A stretch of DNA of 64,000 nucleotides. It comes from Mycolicibacter virginiensis (GTDB taxonomy: Bacteria > Actinomycetota > Actinomycetes > Mycobacteriales > Mycobacteriaceae). Where the stretch lies: NCBI RefSeq assembly GCF_022374935.2, contig NZ_CP092430.2, positions 248,001 to 312,000 on the forward strand, written 5' to 3'. A program made the position numbers and the translations under genes. Below are positions 27,477 through 36,193 of the stretch, piece by piece; position 1 is the first letter of the stretch; each line of letters begins with the position of its first letter. A model generated the notes under the pieces. That model saw nothing but the letters and a program-made list of their open reading frames with translations. It did not search any database and was not told where the DNA came from.

Positions 27477-28712
27477 TCAGCCCTTGGCGCCCTTCCGGCT
27501 CCACGGGCTGTAGTCGGCGATCAACTCTTCCTGGGGTGGGCGCTGAGCCTGCGCGACGTGCTGCAGGTTGATGCGGACTCGGTACCAGATCGAACTCGGA
27601 CCGCGCATGCCGTCGAGCAGAACATCCTCCGGGGCAAGCTGTTTCGCCGCTGCGGCATGCCGGTCCCGCCAGACATCGAGGGCAGCCATCGCCTCGCCGC
27701 GCGTCTTGGTGCGGGCGATCTCGATCAACGGCAGCGGCGACGTCCGCCGGCCGTCGACGCTCTTGCGTGCGCCGCGGGGCGCCTTCTCCGCCGGGCCCTG
27801 CGCTTCGGCCAGTTCCAACAGTGAGTCCAGCCCGCCGATGGTGTCGTCCATGCCCGCCCACGGGTCGCCGACCTGGGCGAAGCGATCCGGCACCGTGTCC
27901 AACGTGAACGACGCCGGGTCGACGTCGGCGACCTCATCCCAATGCAGCGGCGTCGACACTCGGGCGTCATCAGTGGCCCGCACCGAGTACGCCGAGGCGA
28001 CGGTACGGTCCTTGGCGTTTTGATTGAAGTCCACGAAGACGCCGTGCCGCTCCTCTTTCCACCACCGGCTGGTGGCCAACTGCGGTGCGCGCCGTTCGAT
28101 CTCGCGGGCCACCGCCTGCGCCGCCAGTCGTACCTGGGAGAACTCCCACTGTGGCGCGATCCGCGCATAGATGTGCATGCCTCGCGAGCCGGATGTCTTC
28201 GGCCACGCCGTCAGCCCGTGGTCGGCCAGTACTTCACGAGCCAGCAGGGTCACCTCGACGATCTGTGACCAGCCGACTCCCGGCGTCGGATCGAGGTCGA
28301 CTCGCAGCTCGTCGGGATGGTCGAGGTCGCCGGCGCGCACCGGGTGCGGATTGAGGTCCACACAGCCCAGGTTGATCACCCAGGCCAGGCCGGCCGCGTC
28401 GTCGACGACGACCTCTTGCGCCGACCGGCCCGACGCGTAGTGCAGCTCTGCGACCGATACCCAATCCGGCCGGTTTGCGGGTGCCCGCTTCTGGAAGATG
28501 GCCTCGGCGTCGATGCCGTCGACGAAGCGTTTGAGGATCATCGGCCGCCCGGCCACCCCGCGCAGCGCACCGTCGGCCACCGCCAGGTAGTAGCGGATCA
28601 GCTCGATCTTGGTACGCGGGGTGGAACCTCGTCCACCTGGAAACACCAACTTCTCCGGGTGGGTGACCACCACCCGGTGTCCCGCAACCTCCAGCGACAT
28701 CCCGCCGGCCAT
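27477..28712 (-). CDS. LigD-type DNA polymerase/primase domain protein (Rv0269c, PolD type)
   Basis: 411 residues, the stand-alone archaeo-eukaryotic primase-like polymerase domain of LigD. Motif I is DELRVDLDPTPG with the catalytic DLD near residues 137-139; SGSRGMHIYARI is motif II; motif III Asp lies in VFVDFNQNAKDRTVASAYSVR. It adds or fills in nucleotides, often ribonucleotides, in DNA repair. It ends 7 bases from the convergent oxygenase. The start at 28712 lies in the palindrome CATGACGTCATG; a second Met at 28700 is possible. It is syntenic with Rv0269c upstream of fadD2. Confidence 0.9.
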   Translation of the reverse strand: MAGGMSLEVAGHRVVVTHPEKLVFPGGRGSTPRTKIELIRYYLAVADGALRGVAGRPMILKRFVDGIDAEAIFQKRAPANRPDWVSVAELHYASGRSAQEVVVDDAAGLAWVINLGCVDLNPHPVRAGDLDHPDELRVDLDPTPGVGWSQIVEVTLLAREVLADHGLTAWPKTSGSRGMHIYARIAPQWEFSQVRLAAQAVAREIERRAPQLATSRWWKEERHGVFVDFNQNAKDRTVASAYSVRATDDARVSTPLHWDEVADVDPASFTLDTVPDRFAQVGDPWAGMDDTIGGLDSLLELAEAQGPAEKAPRGARKSVDGRRTSPLPLIEIARTKTRGEAMAALDVWRDRHAAAAKQLAPEDVLLDGMRGPSSIWYRVRINLQHVAQAQRPPQEELIADYSPWSRKGAKG

Positions 28713-28779
28713 GACGTCATGTTAATGAGAGCCCGCCATCCGCCGCCCGACGGCGATCTGCGTCACATAAGGTTGTCCC

Positions 28780-30450
28780 ATGGCTAAGCTCACTGACCTG
28801 CCCAGTCAGGCTGCAAACAAGCTCGGTCGCTATCTCGAACGCGGTGGCGCCGAGTTGCATTACCTGCGCAAGATCCTGCAGTCCGGCGCGTTGAAGCTGG
28901 AGTCCCCACAGGTCATCGCCAGTGCACTCGCCGACGGAGCGCGCTGGGGCGAGCTGGGGATGATTCCCGCACTCAATGCCCGTCGTAACCCGAACGGCGT
29001 CGCCGTGATCGATGACGACGGCAGCATCACGTTCAAGGAGCTGGACGACGCTGTCAACGCGGTGGCCAACGGTCTGCTCGCGATGGGGGTGCGTGGCGGT
29101 GACGGCGTGGCGATCCTGGCCCGCAACCATCGCTGGTTCCTGATCGCCAACTACGGTGCCGCCCGAGTCGGCGCCCGGCTGATCCTGCTGAACAGTGAAT
29201 TCTCCGGCCCGCAGATCAAGGACGTCTCCGAACGCGAAGGCGCCAAGCTGATCATCTACGACGACGAATACACCGCGGCGGTGGCGCAGGCCGAGCCCAC
29301 GTTGGGCAAGTTGCGGGCGTTGGGCGTCAACCCGGACACCAACGAGCCGTCCGGCAGCACCGACGAGACACTGGCGCAGCTGATCGCGCGCAGCAGCAAG
29401 GCGCCGGCGCCCAAGATCACCAAGCACGCCTCGATCATCATCCTGACGTCGGGCACCACCGGTACCCCCAAGGGCGCCAACCGCAGCACCCCGCCCACCA
29501 TGGCGCCGATCGGCGGCATCCTGTCGCACGTCCCGTTCCGCGCCGGTGAGGTGACGTCATTGCCGTCGCCGATGTTCCATGCCCTGGGCTATCTGCACGG
29601 CACGCTGGCCATGTTCTTCGGCTCGACCCTGGTGTTGCGGCGCCGCTTCAAGCCGGCCACCGTGCTGGAGGACCTGGAAAAGCACAAGGTGACCGGCATG
29701 GTCGTCGTCCCGGTCATGTTGTCCCGGATCCTCGACCAGCTGGAGAAGACCAGCCCCAAGCCGGACCTGTCGAACCTGCGGATCGTGTTCGTCTCCGGGT
29801 CGCAGCTCGGCGCCGAATTGGCGACCCGGGCCATGAAGGACCTGGGACCGGTCATCTACAACATGTACGGCTCCACCGAGGTCGCGTTTGCCACCATCGC
29901 CGGCCCCGCCGACCTGCAGCACAATCCCGCGACGGTGGGACCGGTGGTCAAGGGAGTCAAGGTCAAGATCCTCGACGACAACGGCAACGAACTGCCGCAG
30001 GGCCAGGTCGGGCGGATCTTCGTCGGCAACTTCTTCCCGTTCGAGGGCTACACCGGTGGCGGCGGCAAGCAGATCATCGATGGCCTGTTGTCCTCCGGCG
30101 ACGTCGGCTACTTCGACGAGCGCGGGCTGCTGTATGTCAGCGGCCGCGACGACGAGATGATCGTCTCCGGCGGTGAGAACGTCTTCCCTGCCGAAGTCGA
30201 GGACCTGATCAGCGGCCACCCCGACGTGATCGAAGCGACGGCGTTGGGCGTCGAGGACAAGGAGTGGGGCGCACGGCTGCGGGCCTTCGTGGTTCGCAAG
30301 GAAGGCTCCACCGTTGACGAGGACACCATCAAGGTCTACGTGAAGGAGCACCTGGCGCGTTACAAGGTGCCCCGCGAAGTGGTCTTCCTCGAGGAGCTGC
30401 CGCGTAACCCCACCGGCAAGATCCTCAAGCGCGAACTCCGCGACCTGTAG
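28780..30450 (+). CDS. fadD2: Fatty-acyl-CoA synthetase FadD2
   Basis: 556 residues. Adenylation motifs ILTSGTTGTPKGANR, NMYGSTEVA, SGDVGYFDERGLLYVSGRDD and the C-terminal Lys in NPTGKILKREL are intact. The N-terminus MAKLTDLPSQAANKLGRYLE and the position between Rv0269c and fadE6 identify FadD2. It activates fatty acids with ATP and CoA at the cytoplasmic face. It is divergent from the LigD-type gene across 67 bases and convergent with the DoxD-DoxA gene. Confidence 0.94.
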   Translation: MAKLTDLPSQAANKLGRYLERGGAELHYLRKILQSGALKLESPQVIASALADGARWGELGMIPALNARRNPNGVAVIDDDGSITFKELDDAVNAVANGLLAMGVRGGDGVAILARNHRWFLIANYGAARVGARLILLNSEFSGPQIKDVSEREGAKLIIYDDEYTAAVAQAEPTLGKLRALGVNPDTNEPSGSTDETLAQLIARSSKAPAPKITKHASIIILTSGTTGTPKGANRSTPPTMAPIGGILSHVPFRAGEVTSLPSPMFHALGYLHGTLAMFFGSTLVLRRRFKPATVLEDLEKHKVTGMVVVPVMLSRILDQLEKTSPKPDLSNLRIVFVSGSQLGAELATRAMKDLGPVIYNMYGSTEVAFATIAGPADLQHNPATVGPVVKGVKVKILDDNGNELPQGQVGRIFVGNFFPFEGYTGGGGKQIIDGLLSSGDVGYFDERGLLYVSGRDDEMIVSGGENVFPAEVEDLISGHPDVIEATALGVEDKEWGARLRAFVVRKEGSTVDEDTIKVYVKEHLARYKVPREVVFLEELPRNPTGKILKRELRDL

Positions 30451-30470
30451 GGGGCGCTTCTCGCGCTCGC

Positions 30471-31511
30471 TCAGGAGACGGTTTCGATCTCCCGTTTCCA
30501 GGTGGCGCCGCTGATATCGGTGAGGACGAGCGTGTAGGAATGTGCGCCGTCCCACCGGATCTGTCCGGTGTCGATGGTCAGCTGTGCTTTGGCGCCGAGC
30601 GGGACGATCAGGCTGTACGGGCCGGGTTTCACCTTGGCCACGTAGCGGTTGGCGATCGCCGCCTCGGGCAGCCGGCTGAGCTGCGCGCCATCCAGTTGCA
30701 TGACGGTATTGCCGGCGGTGTCGTCGACGACGCTGACGCCGATCAGGAATGAGCCGTAGACGTCCGCGCCTTCGGTTCGGTAGAGCTGGAATTGCAGGCT
30801 GTTGCCGGCGACCCGGGCTTCGGACACCTCGATCTTCGGCGCGACCGACTTGTTGTGTAGCGGCCCATACACCCCGCCGTGGAACTGCTGGTTGGTGAAC
30901 AATGCCAACGCCAAAACGGCAAACGAGCCGATGAGTATCGCTGGCGTTTTGATGGTGACCGCGCCGGACGTCAGCCAGTGGAGCCGTGTTCGCTGTGCGA
31001 ACCGCGGATACTTCGCGGAAAGGACACGATCCACCGAGTAGCGTCCGCCGCCGGTCAAGAACAGCATGAAGCCGCTGGCCACGCCCAGGATGCCGATCTG
31101 CCACTCGTCGAGGCAGGTGGTGCCCAGCCAGCCGGCGCTGAGCAAGATACCGAAAGCCAAGCCCAGCACGGCCAGGCTCATGACCCTGGTGAACAGTCCG
31201 ACGATCACGCAGATCCCGACGATGCCTTCCACGATGGTGAACACCGTCATGGCTGCGGCGAGCAGGCCGGGATGGGTCAGAAGATGCTCGATGATCGGGC
31301 CGATGCCAAGCGCATTCGGGAGAAAATGGTTGAACTTCTCGCCGACATAGCCAGGGACGTCCGGATTCAATTTGACATCGAGACCGACTCGTCTCCAGAA
31401 GGCGGAGAAATATGTCCAGCCGATGACTAGGCGGACGGGCAGCGCGAAAAGTGCGGCGGTATTGAAATGGCTTGCGGTGATCTTATTTTCGTCAGCAGCG
31501 TCAACGGTCAC
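30471..31511 (-). CDS. DoxD-DoxA fusion (TQO-type) membrane protein
   Basis: 346 residues. Residues 20-160 contain four membrane segments of the DoxX/DoxD family (LPVRLVIGWTYFSAFWRRVG; IVEGIVGICVIVGLFTRV). After a further membrane segment near 195-210 comes an external DoxA-like beta domain (from about 225, ending TWKREIETVS). In Acidianus the two parts are the separate subunits of thiosulfate:quinone oxidoreductase. The fusion suggests transfer of electrons from a sulfur compound to quinone, but many DoxX relatives do other things. It is not part of the M. tuberculosis order at this place. Confidence 0.8.
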   Translation of the reverse strand: MTVDAADENKITASHFNTAALFALPVRLVIGWTYFSAFWRRVGLDVKLNPDVPGYVGEKFNHFLPNALGIGPIIEHLLTHPGLLAAAMTVFTIVEGIVGICVIVGLFTRVMSLAVLGLAFGILLSAGWLGTTCLDEWQIGILGVASGFMLFLTGGGRYSVDRVLSAKYPRFAQRTRLHWLTSGAVTIKTPAILIGSFAVLALALFTNQQFHGGVYGPLHNKSVAPKIEVSEARVAGNSLQFQLYRTEGADVYGSFLIGVSVVDDTAGNTVMQLDGAQLSRLPEAAIANRYVAKVKPGPYSLIVPLGAKAQLTIDTGQIRWDGAHSYTLVLTDISGATWKREIETVS

Positions 31512-31609
31512 GTAAGCAGTCCTGAGGCATTCGTTCGTGGCGATTCGCCCGCCATGCTAGCAGCGCCGTCAGAACCCCAGCCGAAACCCGTTGCCCCGTC
31601 GAATCGATT

Positions 31610-31669
31610 GCCGAGTGTGCGTTTTCGTTGGCAAAAGAACCTTTTCGCCACCGAAACCGCACACTCGGC
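31610..31669 (-). terminator. Long hairpin downstream of fadE6
   Basis: Perfect arms GCCGAGTGTGC and GCACACTCGGC (11 bp) are extended by a partly paired inner stem around TTTTCG/CGAAA. The hairpin lies 16 bases past the fadE6 stop on the minus strand and 100 bases before the DoxD-DoxA start. It is a good terminator candidate for fadE6. Confidence 0.65.
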
Positions 31670-31684
31670 GCCTCTGGTGACCCT

Positions 31685-33883
31685 TTACGGGTCGCGGGGG
31701 AGGCCAAGCAGACGCTCGGCGATGATGTTGAGCTGGACCTCCGAGGTGCCGCCGTAGATGGTGGTGGCCCGGCTCATCAACAGGTACTCGGCCCACTTGC
31801 CAGGCAGCTGCTCACGATCGCCGATCGCGGCATCACCGCCGAACGTGCCCACCGCGAACTCGGCGTAGCCCTGTCCGGTGCGCATCGACAGCAGCTTGGA
31901 CACCGCGGCCGCCGGCATCGGGTCCTTGCCCGCCAGGGTCAGCAGCGTCGAGCGCAGGTTGAGCAGCTTGGCGGCGTGCCCTTCGGCGATCAACTGGCCG
32001 GCCCGGCGCTGTTCACCGCCATCGAACTGGCCATCCCGGATGAACTCCACGAAGCCGTCGAGGCTCGCCAGGAACGGCATCTCAGAGCCGCCGATCGACA
32101 CCCGCTCGGCCGTCAGCGTGTTACGGCTGACCTCCCAGCCGCGGTTCACCTCGCCGAGCACCAACTCGTCCGGGATGAACACGTCGTCGATGAACACGGT
32201 GTTGAACATCGCCCCGCCGGTGAGTTCGCGCAGTGGGCTGACCGTCACACCCTCGGCCTTCATGTCCAACAAGAAGTAGGTGATGCCGTCATGTTTGGGA
32301 GCGCTCGAGTCAGTCCTGGCGAGCAGGGCTCCCCACGAGGAGAACTGCGCGGCCGACGTCCAGATCTTCTGGCCGCTGATCCGCCACCCGCCGTCAACCT
32401 TGGTTGCCTTGGTGGTCAGGCTGGCCAGGTCCGAACCGGCGCCTGGCTCGGAAAACAGTTGGCACCAGACCATTTCGCCCCGGAACGTGGTGGGCAGGAA
32501 ACGCTGTTTCTGCTCCTCGGTGCCGAACGCCACGATCGATGGGATCAGCCAGGCGGCGATCCCCATCGCCTGGCGACGCACCCGGCCGGTGGAGAACTCC
32601 TGCTCGATGATGATCTGCTCGATCGGCTCGGCGGCTCGCCCCCACGGCTTCGGCAAATAGGGCAACACCCAGCCGCCCTCGGCGATCGCGACCGTGCGCT
32701 CGTCGTGCGCCATGGCCTTCAGTGCAGCGACCTCGGACCTGATCTCGGCGCGCAACTTCTCGGTGTCGGGATCCAGGTCGATGTCGATCTTGCGCATCCC
32801 ACCGGCGGTGGCGGTGTCGACCACCTGTTGCGGGTATGCGGAGCGGCTCCCGAAGGAAGCGGCCAGAATCAGTGCCCGCCGGTAGTACACACCAGCGTCG
32901 TGCTCCCAGGTAAAGCCGATTCCGCCGTGCACCTGGATGCAGTCCTGGGTGCAGTGCTGCGCCGCGCTGGGCGCCAGTGTGGCCGCCACGGCAGTCGCGA
33001 ACTGCACCGTCGAAACCGCAGCGTCCCAACCATTCTCGTTTGCCTCGTCGATAGCGCGGGCGGCGTCCCAGACCGCGGCGGTGGCCCGCTCGGTGTCGGC
33101 GATCATCTCCGCACACTTGTGCTTGATGGCCTGGAACTGGCCGATCGGCCGGCCGAACTGTTCGCGGATCTTGGCGTAATCCGCCGCGGTGTCGGTGGCC
33201 CAGCGGGCCACTCCGACCGCCTCCGCGGACAGCAGCGTGGAGATCAGCGCATGTGCCCGCGCCGACGCGAGGTCACGCAGGACCGCGGCGTCGTCGATCT
33301 CCACGCCGTCGGCACGCACATGGGCGATCGGGCGCAGCGGGTCCACGCTTGCCACCGGCTCGATCTCGAGCTGGTCGGCGCGCAGCACCACCCACACCTC
33401 GGCACCGTCGACCGCCACGGGAGCCACCAACAGCGACGCTTCAGCAGCGGCCGCGACGGCACGGGCCTCACCGCGGATCACCAGGCCCGACCCCGCCACG
33501 GTGCCGGTCAGCCCCGGGTTGATCGTGTAGCTGGCGATCACCTCTCCGTTGGCCAGCCCGCTCAGCGCGGCGGCGGACGGATCGTTTGCGGCGATCAGGG
33601 CGCTGGCGATTGCCGACGGCACAAACGGCCCGGGCACTGCCCCGTAGCCGAACTCGGCGAGAACCACCGCCAGTTCCAGGATTCCGAAACCCTGGCCGCC
33701 GGCATCCTCGGTCAGATGCACACCCGCCAAGCCCTGCTCGGCGGCGGCTCGCCAGTACGGCGGCGGGTTCTGGATCGGGGTGTCCATCGCGGCGTGCAGC
33801 ATCTCGGATGGCACGGAGCGGGCCACGAAGGATCGCACGGAATCGGCGAGGTCCTGGTGTTCAGAAGTGATCGCTATCGGCAT
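31685..33883 (-). CDS. fadE6: Acyl-CoA dehydrogenase FadE6 (two ACAD modules)
   Basis: 732 residues, about twice a normal acyl-CoA dehydrogenase. The N-terminal module (1-370) has YAKIREQFGRPIGQFQAIKH and HCTQDCIQVHGGIGFTWEHD; the C-terminal module (370-732) has LFSEPGAGSDLASLTTKA, GGWRISGQKIWTSAA and RATTIYGGTSEVQLNIIAER. Such fused FadE proteins act in fatty acid or sterol oxidation. It matches FadE6 by length and place. A perfect CAACCA/TGGTTG palindrome lies 39-56 bases upstream of its start. Confidence 0.93.
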   Translation of the reverse strand: MPIAITSEHQDLADSVRSFVARSVPSEMLHAAMDTPIQNPPPYWRAAAEQGLAGVHLTEDAGGQGFGILELAVVLAEFGYGAVPGPFVPSAIASALIAANDPSAAALSGLANGEVIASYTINPGLTGTVAGSGLVIRGEARAVAAAAEASLLVAPVAVDGAEVWVVLRADQLEIEPVASVDPLRPIAHVRADGVEIDDAAVLRDLASARAHALISTLLSAEAVGVARWATDTAADYAKIREQFGRPIGQFQAIKHKCAEMIADTERATAAVWDAARAIDEANENGWDAAVSTVQFATAVAATLAPSAAQHCTQDCIQVHGGIGFTWEHDAGVYYRRALILAASFGSRSAYPQQVVDTATAGGMRKIDIDLDPDTEKLRAEIRSEVAALKAMAHDERTVAIAEGGWVLPYLPKPWGRAAEPIEQIIIEQEFSTGRVRRQAMGIAAWLIPSIVAFGTEEQKQRFLPTTFRGEMVWCQLFSEPGAGSDLASLTTKATKVDGGWRISGQKIWTSAAQFSSWGALLARTDSSAPKHDGITYFLLDMKAEGVTVSPLRELTGGAMFNTVFIDDVFIPDELVLGEVNRGWEVSRNTLTAERVSIGGSEMPFLASLDGFVEFIRDGQFDGGEQRRAGQLIAEGHAAKLLNLRSTLLTLAGKDPMPAAAVSKLLSMRTGQGYAEFAVGTFGGDAAIGDREQLPGKWAEYLLMSRATTIYGGTSEVQLNIIAERLLGLPRDP

Positions 33884-33917
33884 TGAGACGCCTTTCAGGT
33901 GAGTACGTATAGTGAAT

Positions 33918-34874
33918 CTAACAACCAGTCGGTTGGTTGACTACGTGGGTCAGGGACTGCCCGTCGCGCAGCCGGCGGCAGTTGTCGACAGCCGCAGCCA
34001 GGTAGCGCCCCATGGTGTCGGCGGTATACCAGCTGACATGGGGGGTCAGCACCACGTTCTCCAAGCCGAGCAGCGGATTGTCTGCGGTCACCGGCTCGAC
34101 GGTGAACACGTCGAGCCCGGCCCCGGCCAGCCGCCCGCCGCGCAGCGCGTCGGCTAGCGCGGTTTCGTCGACGATCGGTCCGCGCGCGGTATTGATCAGC
34201 ACCGCCTCGGGCTTCATCCGCGCCAGGGCGGCCCGGTCGATCAATCCCTCGGTGGTCTCTGTCAATGGAACGTGCAGCGAGACGATGTCCGAGGCGGCCA
34301 GCAGTTCGGGCAGGGGCCGCCAACCGGGCGTGCCGTCGTCACGGGTGCTGGTGTGCAGCACCTGCGCGCCCATGGCGGCCACGATTCCGGCCACTCGCTG
34401 GGCGATGCTGCCGAAGCCGACCAGGCCGACGGTGCAGCCGCCGATGTCGCGGCAGCGCTCGCCGAGATCGGGATCGGTCGGCCAACCGCGGACCTCGCGG
34501 GTCGCACGGTCCAGCGGCAGTAGCCGGCGCAGCACGGCGAGCATCAGCAGAACGGTGCCCTCGGCTACCGACGCGGCATTGGCACCGGGCATATTGGCCA
34601 CCGCGATGCCGCGCTGGGTCGCGACGTCGACGTCGATGGTGTTGATGCCGACACCGAATTTGTGCACCAGTCGTAGTTGAGGCCCGCTTCGCAGGTCGTC
34701 GCCCGAGAGCGGTCGCAGTACGTGCCAGAGCACCTCAGCGTCGGCCAGTTCGCGGCGGAACGTGACGTCGTCGTCGGCGGCGCACCACCGGATGTCCAAC
34801 CAATCAGACTCGGGTGCAACGAATTCCTCGACCTTCGGGCCGGGAATGAAGTGCGCCAGGACTCTCAACGCCAT
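33918..34874 (-). CDS. D-isomer-specific 2-hydroxyacid dehydrogenase
   Basis: 318 residues. NAD-binding motif TVGLVGFGSIAQRVAGI, the Arg in LINTARGPIVDE, the Glu segment DVFTVEPVTADNPLL and the catalytic His in VVLTPHVSWYT are all visible. It reduces a 2-oxoacid or oxidises a D-2-hydroxyacid with NAD(P). The ATG at 34874 follows the TetR gene's stop by 2 bases, so the two share a transcript (TetR first). The substrate is unknown; hydroxypyruvate/glyoxylate and phosphoglycerate-like acids are options. Confidence 0.88.
   Translation of the reverse strand: MALRVLAHFIPGPKVEEFVAPESDWLDIRWCAADDDVTFRRELADAEVLWHVLRPLSGDDLRSGPQLRLVHKFGVGINTIDVDVATQRGIAVANMPGANAASVAEGTVLLMLAVLRRLLPLDRATREVRGWPTDPDLGERCRDIGGCTVGLVGFGSIAQRVAGIVAAMGAQVLHTSTRDDGTPGWRPLPELLAASDIVSLHVPLTETTEGLIDRAALARMKPEAVLINTARGPIVDETALADALRGGRLAGAGLDVFTVEPVTADNPLLGLENVVLTPHVSWYTADTMGRYLAAAVDNCRRLRDGQSLTHVVNQPTGC
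33922..33939. promoter_or_regulatory. Palindrome upstream of fadE6
   Basis: CAACCA-GTCGGT-TGGTTG. It overlaps the last codons of the hydroxyacid dehydrogenase and lies 39-56 bases upstream of the fadE6 start, just upstream of a TATACG element on the minus strand. The form is typical of TetR-family operators of lipid genes; the binding protein is not known. Confidence 0.4.
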
Positions 34875-34876
34875 GC

Positions 34877-35518
34877 TCAGGAATTCTCCTCGGTGTAGAT
34901 GGCCCGATAGAACACGTTGGCCAGCGTGCGAATACACGATGCGTCATCGGGGCCGCCGTCGTCGCGGGGCGTGGCGAGCTGGACGTAGCAGAACTGGTTG
35001 AGCATCGACACGATCGCCACCGCGAGCAGTTCCGGGTCGTCATTGGTGCAGTAGCCCTCGGCTTGGGCGCGCTTGACCGTTTCCGTGATGTGGCCGACGG
35101 GAACCGCGCAGATCTCCGCCCAGTACCGGGCGAAGTCGTCGTTGACCATCGCCAGCTGGGAGACGCCGACCATCTCGGCCAGCCGGTTGCGGTAGGTGTG
35201 CCAATGTGCGGCGGTGGCCTGCTCGATCCGTTCGCGATTGGTCAGCCCGTGCCGCACCACGCTGGATGCTCGCTCGGCGGCCTCGTCGCGGAATCGCAGG
35301 GCCCATTCGGCGACCATCGCTTCTTTGGAGTCGTAGTAGTTGTAGAACGACGCCGCCGATCGGCCGGCTTCGGCCGCGATGTCGGCGATGGTGGCGGCCA
35401 GCACTCCCTTGCGGGCGATCACCGCGCGCGCCGCCGAGTCGATCGCGGCTTGGGTGCGTCGACCCCGGTGGGTGGGCAACGGGTCGCGGTGGCCGGACTG
35501 CTCGGGACTGGTCGACAC
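34877..35518 (-). CDS. TetR-family transcriptional regulator
   Basis: 213 residues from the GTG at 35518, with GGGAG 9 bases upstream. The helix-turn-helix reads TIADIAAEAGRSAASFYNYY (about 36-55). It continues with a TetR_C domain. It is divergent from the glyoxalase gene; the shared region holds a perfect palindrome. It resembles the Rv0275c setting beside Rv0274. The longer frame reaching upstream would run through the operator and the divergent gene and is not credible. Confidence 0.88.
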   Translation of the reverse strand: MSTSPEQSGHRDPLPTHRGRRTQAAIDSAARAVIARKGVLAATIADIAAEAGRSAASFYNYYDSKEAMVAEWALRFRDEAAERASSVVRHGLTNRERIEQATAAHWHTYRNRLAEMVGVSQLAMVNDDFARYWAEICAVPVGHITETVKRAQAEGYCTNDDPELLAVAIVSMLNQFCYVQLATPRDDGGPDDASCIRTLANVFYRAIYTEENS

Positions 35519-35556
35519 CGGAACACACTCCCTGTCTTGGTGGGGCTGGATCAAAT

Positions 35557-35578
35557 CTGAATCTGATGTTAGATTCAG
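35557..35578. promoter_or_regulatory. Operator palindrome between TetR and glyoxalase genes
   Basis: CTGAATCT-GATGTT-AGATTCAG, perfect 8-base arms, in the 91-base divergent promoter region. It lies 32 bases upstream of the glyoxalase ATG and 39 bases upstream of the TetR GTG. It is very likely the TetR protein's own operator. Confidence 0.65.
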
Positions 35579-35609
35579 TTTCAGATCTTGACCAGAGGAG
35601 TGTCCGCAC

Positions 35610-36185
35610 ATGATCAAGCCGCACGGTGTCAACACCGAATTCGAAATCAGCGGGATCAACCACGTAGCGATGGTGTGCTCCGACATGGAGCGCACCGTCG
35701 ACTTCTACAGCAACACCTTGGGCATGCCCCTGATCAAGTCGCTCGACCTGCCCGCGGGTATCGGTCAGCACTTCTTCTTCGACGCCGGCAACGGCGACTG
35801 CGTGGCCTTCTTCTGGTTCCGCGACGCGCCGGACCGGGTTCCCGGGATCTCCTCGCCGGCCGCCATCCCCGGAATCGGCGAGATCACCAGCGCGGTGAGC
35901 ACGCTCAACCACCTGGCCTTCCATGTGCCGGCGGACAAGTTCGACGCCTACCGCCAGCGACTCAAAGAGAAGGGTGTCCGGGTCGGCCCGGTCCTCAACC
36001 ACGACGAGTCCGAGTGGCAGGCCAGCCCGACGTTGCACCCGGGGGTGTATGTCCGCTCGTTCTACTTCCAGGACCCCGACGGCATCACCCTGGAATTCGC
36101 CTGCTGGACCAAGGAATTCACCGGCGACGAAGAGCACGTCACGCCCAAGACCGCAGCCGACCGGCGGGTTCCGGCCAGCACCTAG
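35610..36185 (+). CDS. Glyoxalase/VOC-family dioxygenase-like protein (Rv0274 type)
   Basis: 191 residues with two VOC beta-alpha-beta-beta-beta repeats: SGINHVAMVCSDMERTVDFY at the start (metal His15-like), LNHLAFHVPADKFDAYRQ in the second repeat and FYFQDPDGITLEFACW with a metal Glu near the end. The His/His/Glu pattern suits a metal-dependent lyase, epimerase or extradiol dioxygenase. Synteny places it as Rv0274. It is probably under the divergent TetR regulator. The substrate is unknown. Confidence 0.87.
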   Translation: MIKPHGVNTEFEISGINHVAMVCSDMERTVDFYSNTLGMPLIKSLDLPAGIGQHFFFDAGNGDCVAFFWFRDAPDRVPGISSPAAIPGIGEITSAVSTLNHLAFHVPADKFDAYRQRLKEKGVRVGPVLNHDESEWQASPTLHPGVYVRSFYFQDPDGITLEFACWTKEFTGDEEHVTPKTAADRRVPAST

Positions 36186-36193
36186 AAACTGCG

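Noticed and set aside
34877..35695. Longer TetR gene starting at 35695
   Set aside because: It would run through the operator and the start of the divergent glyoxalase gene; the N-terminal part has no TetR match.
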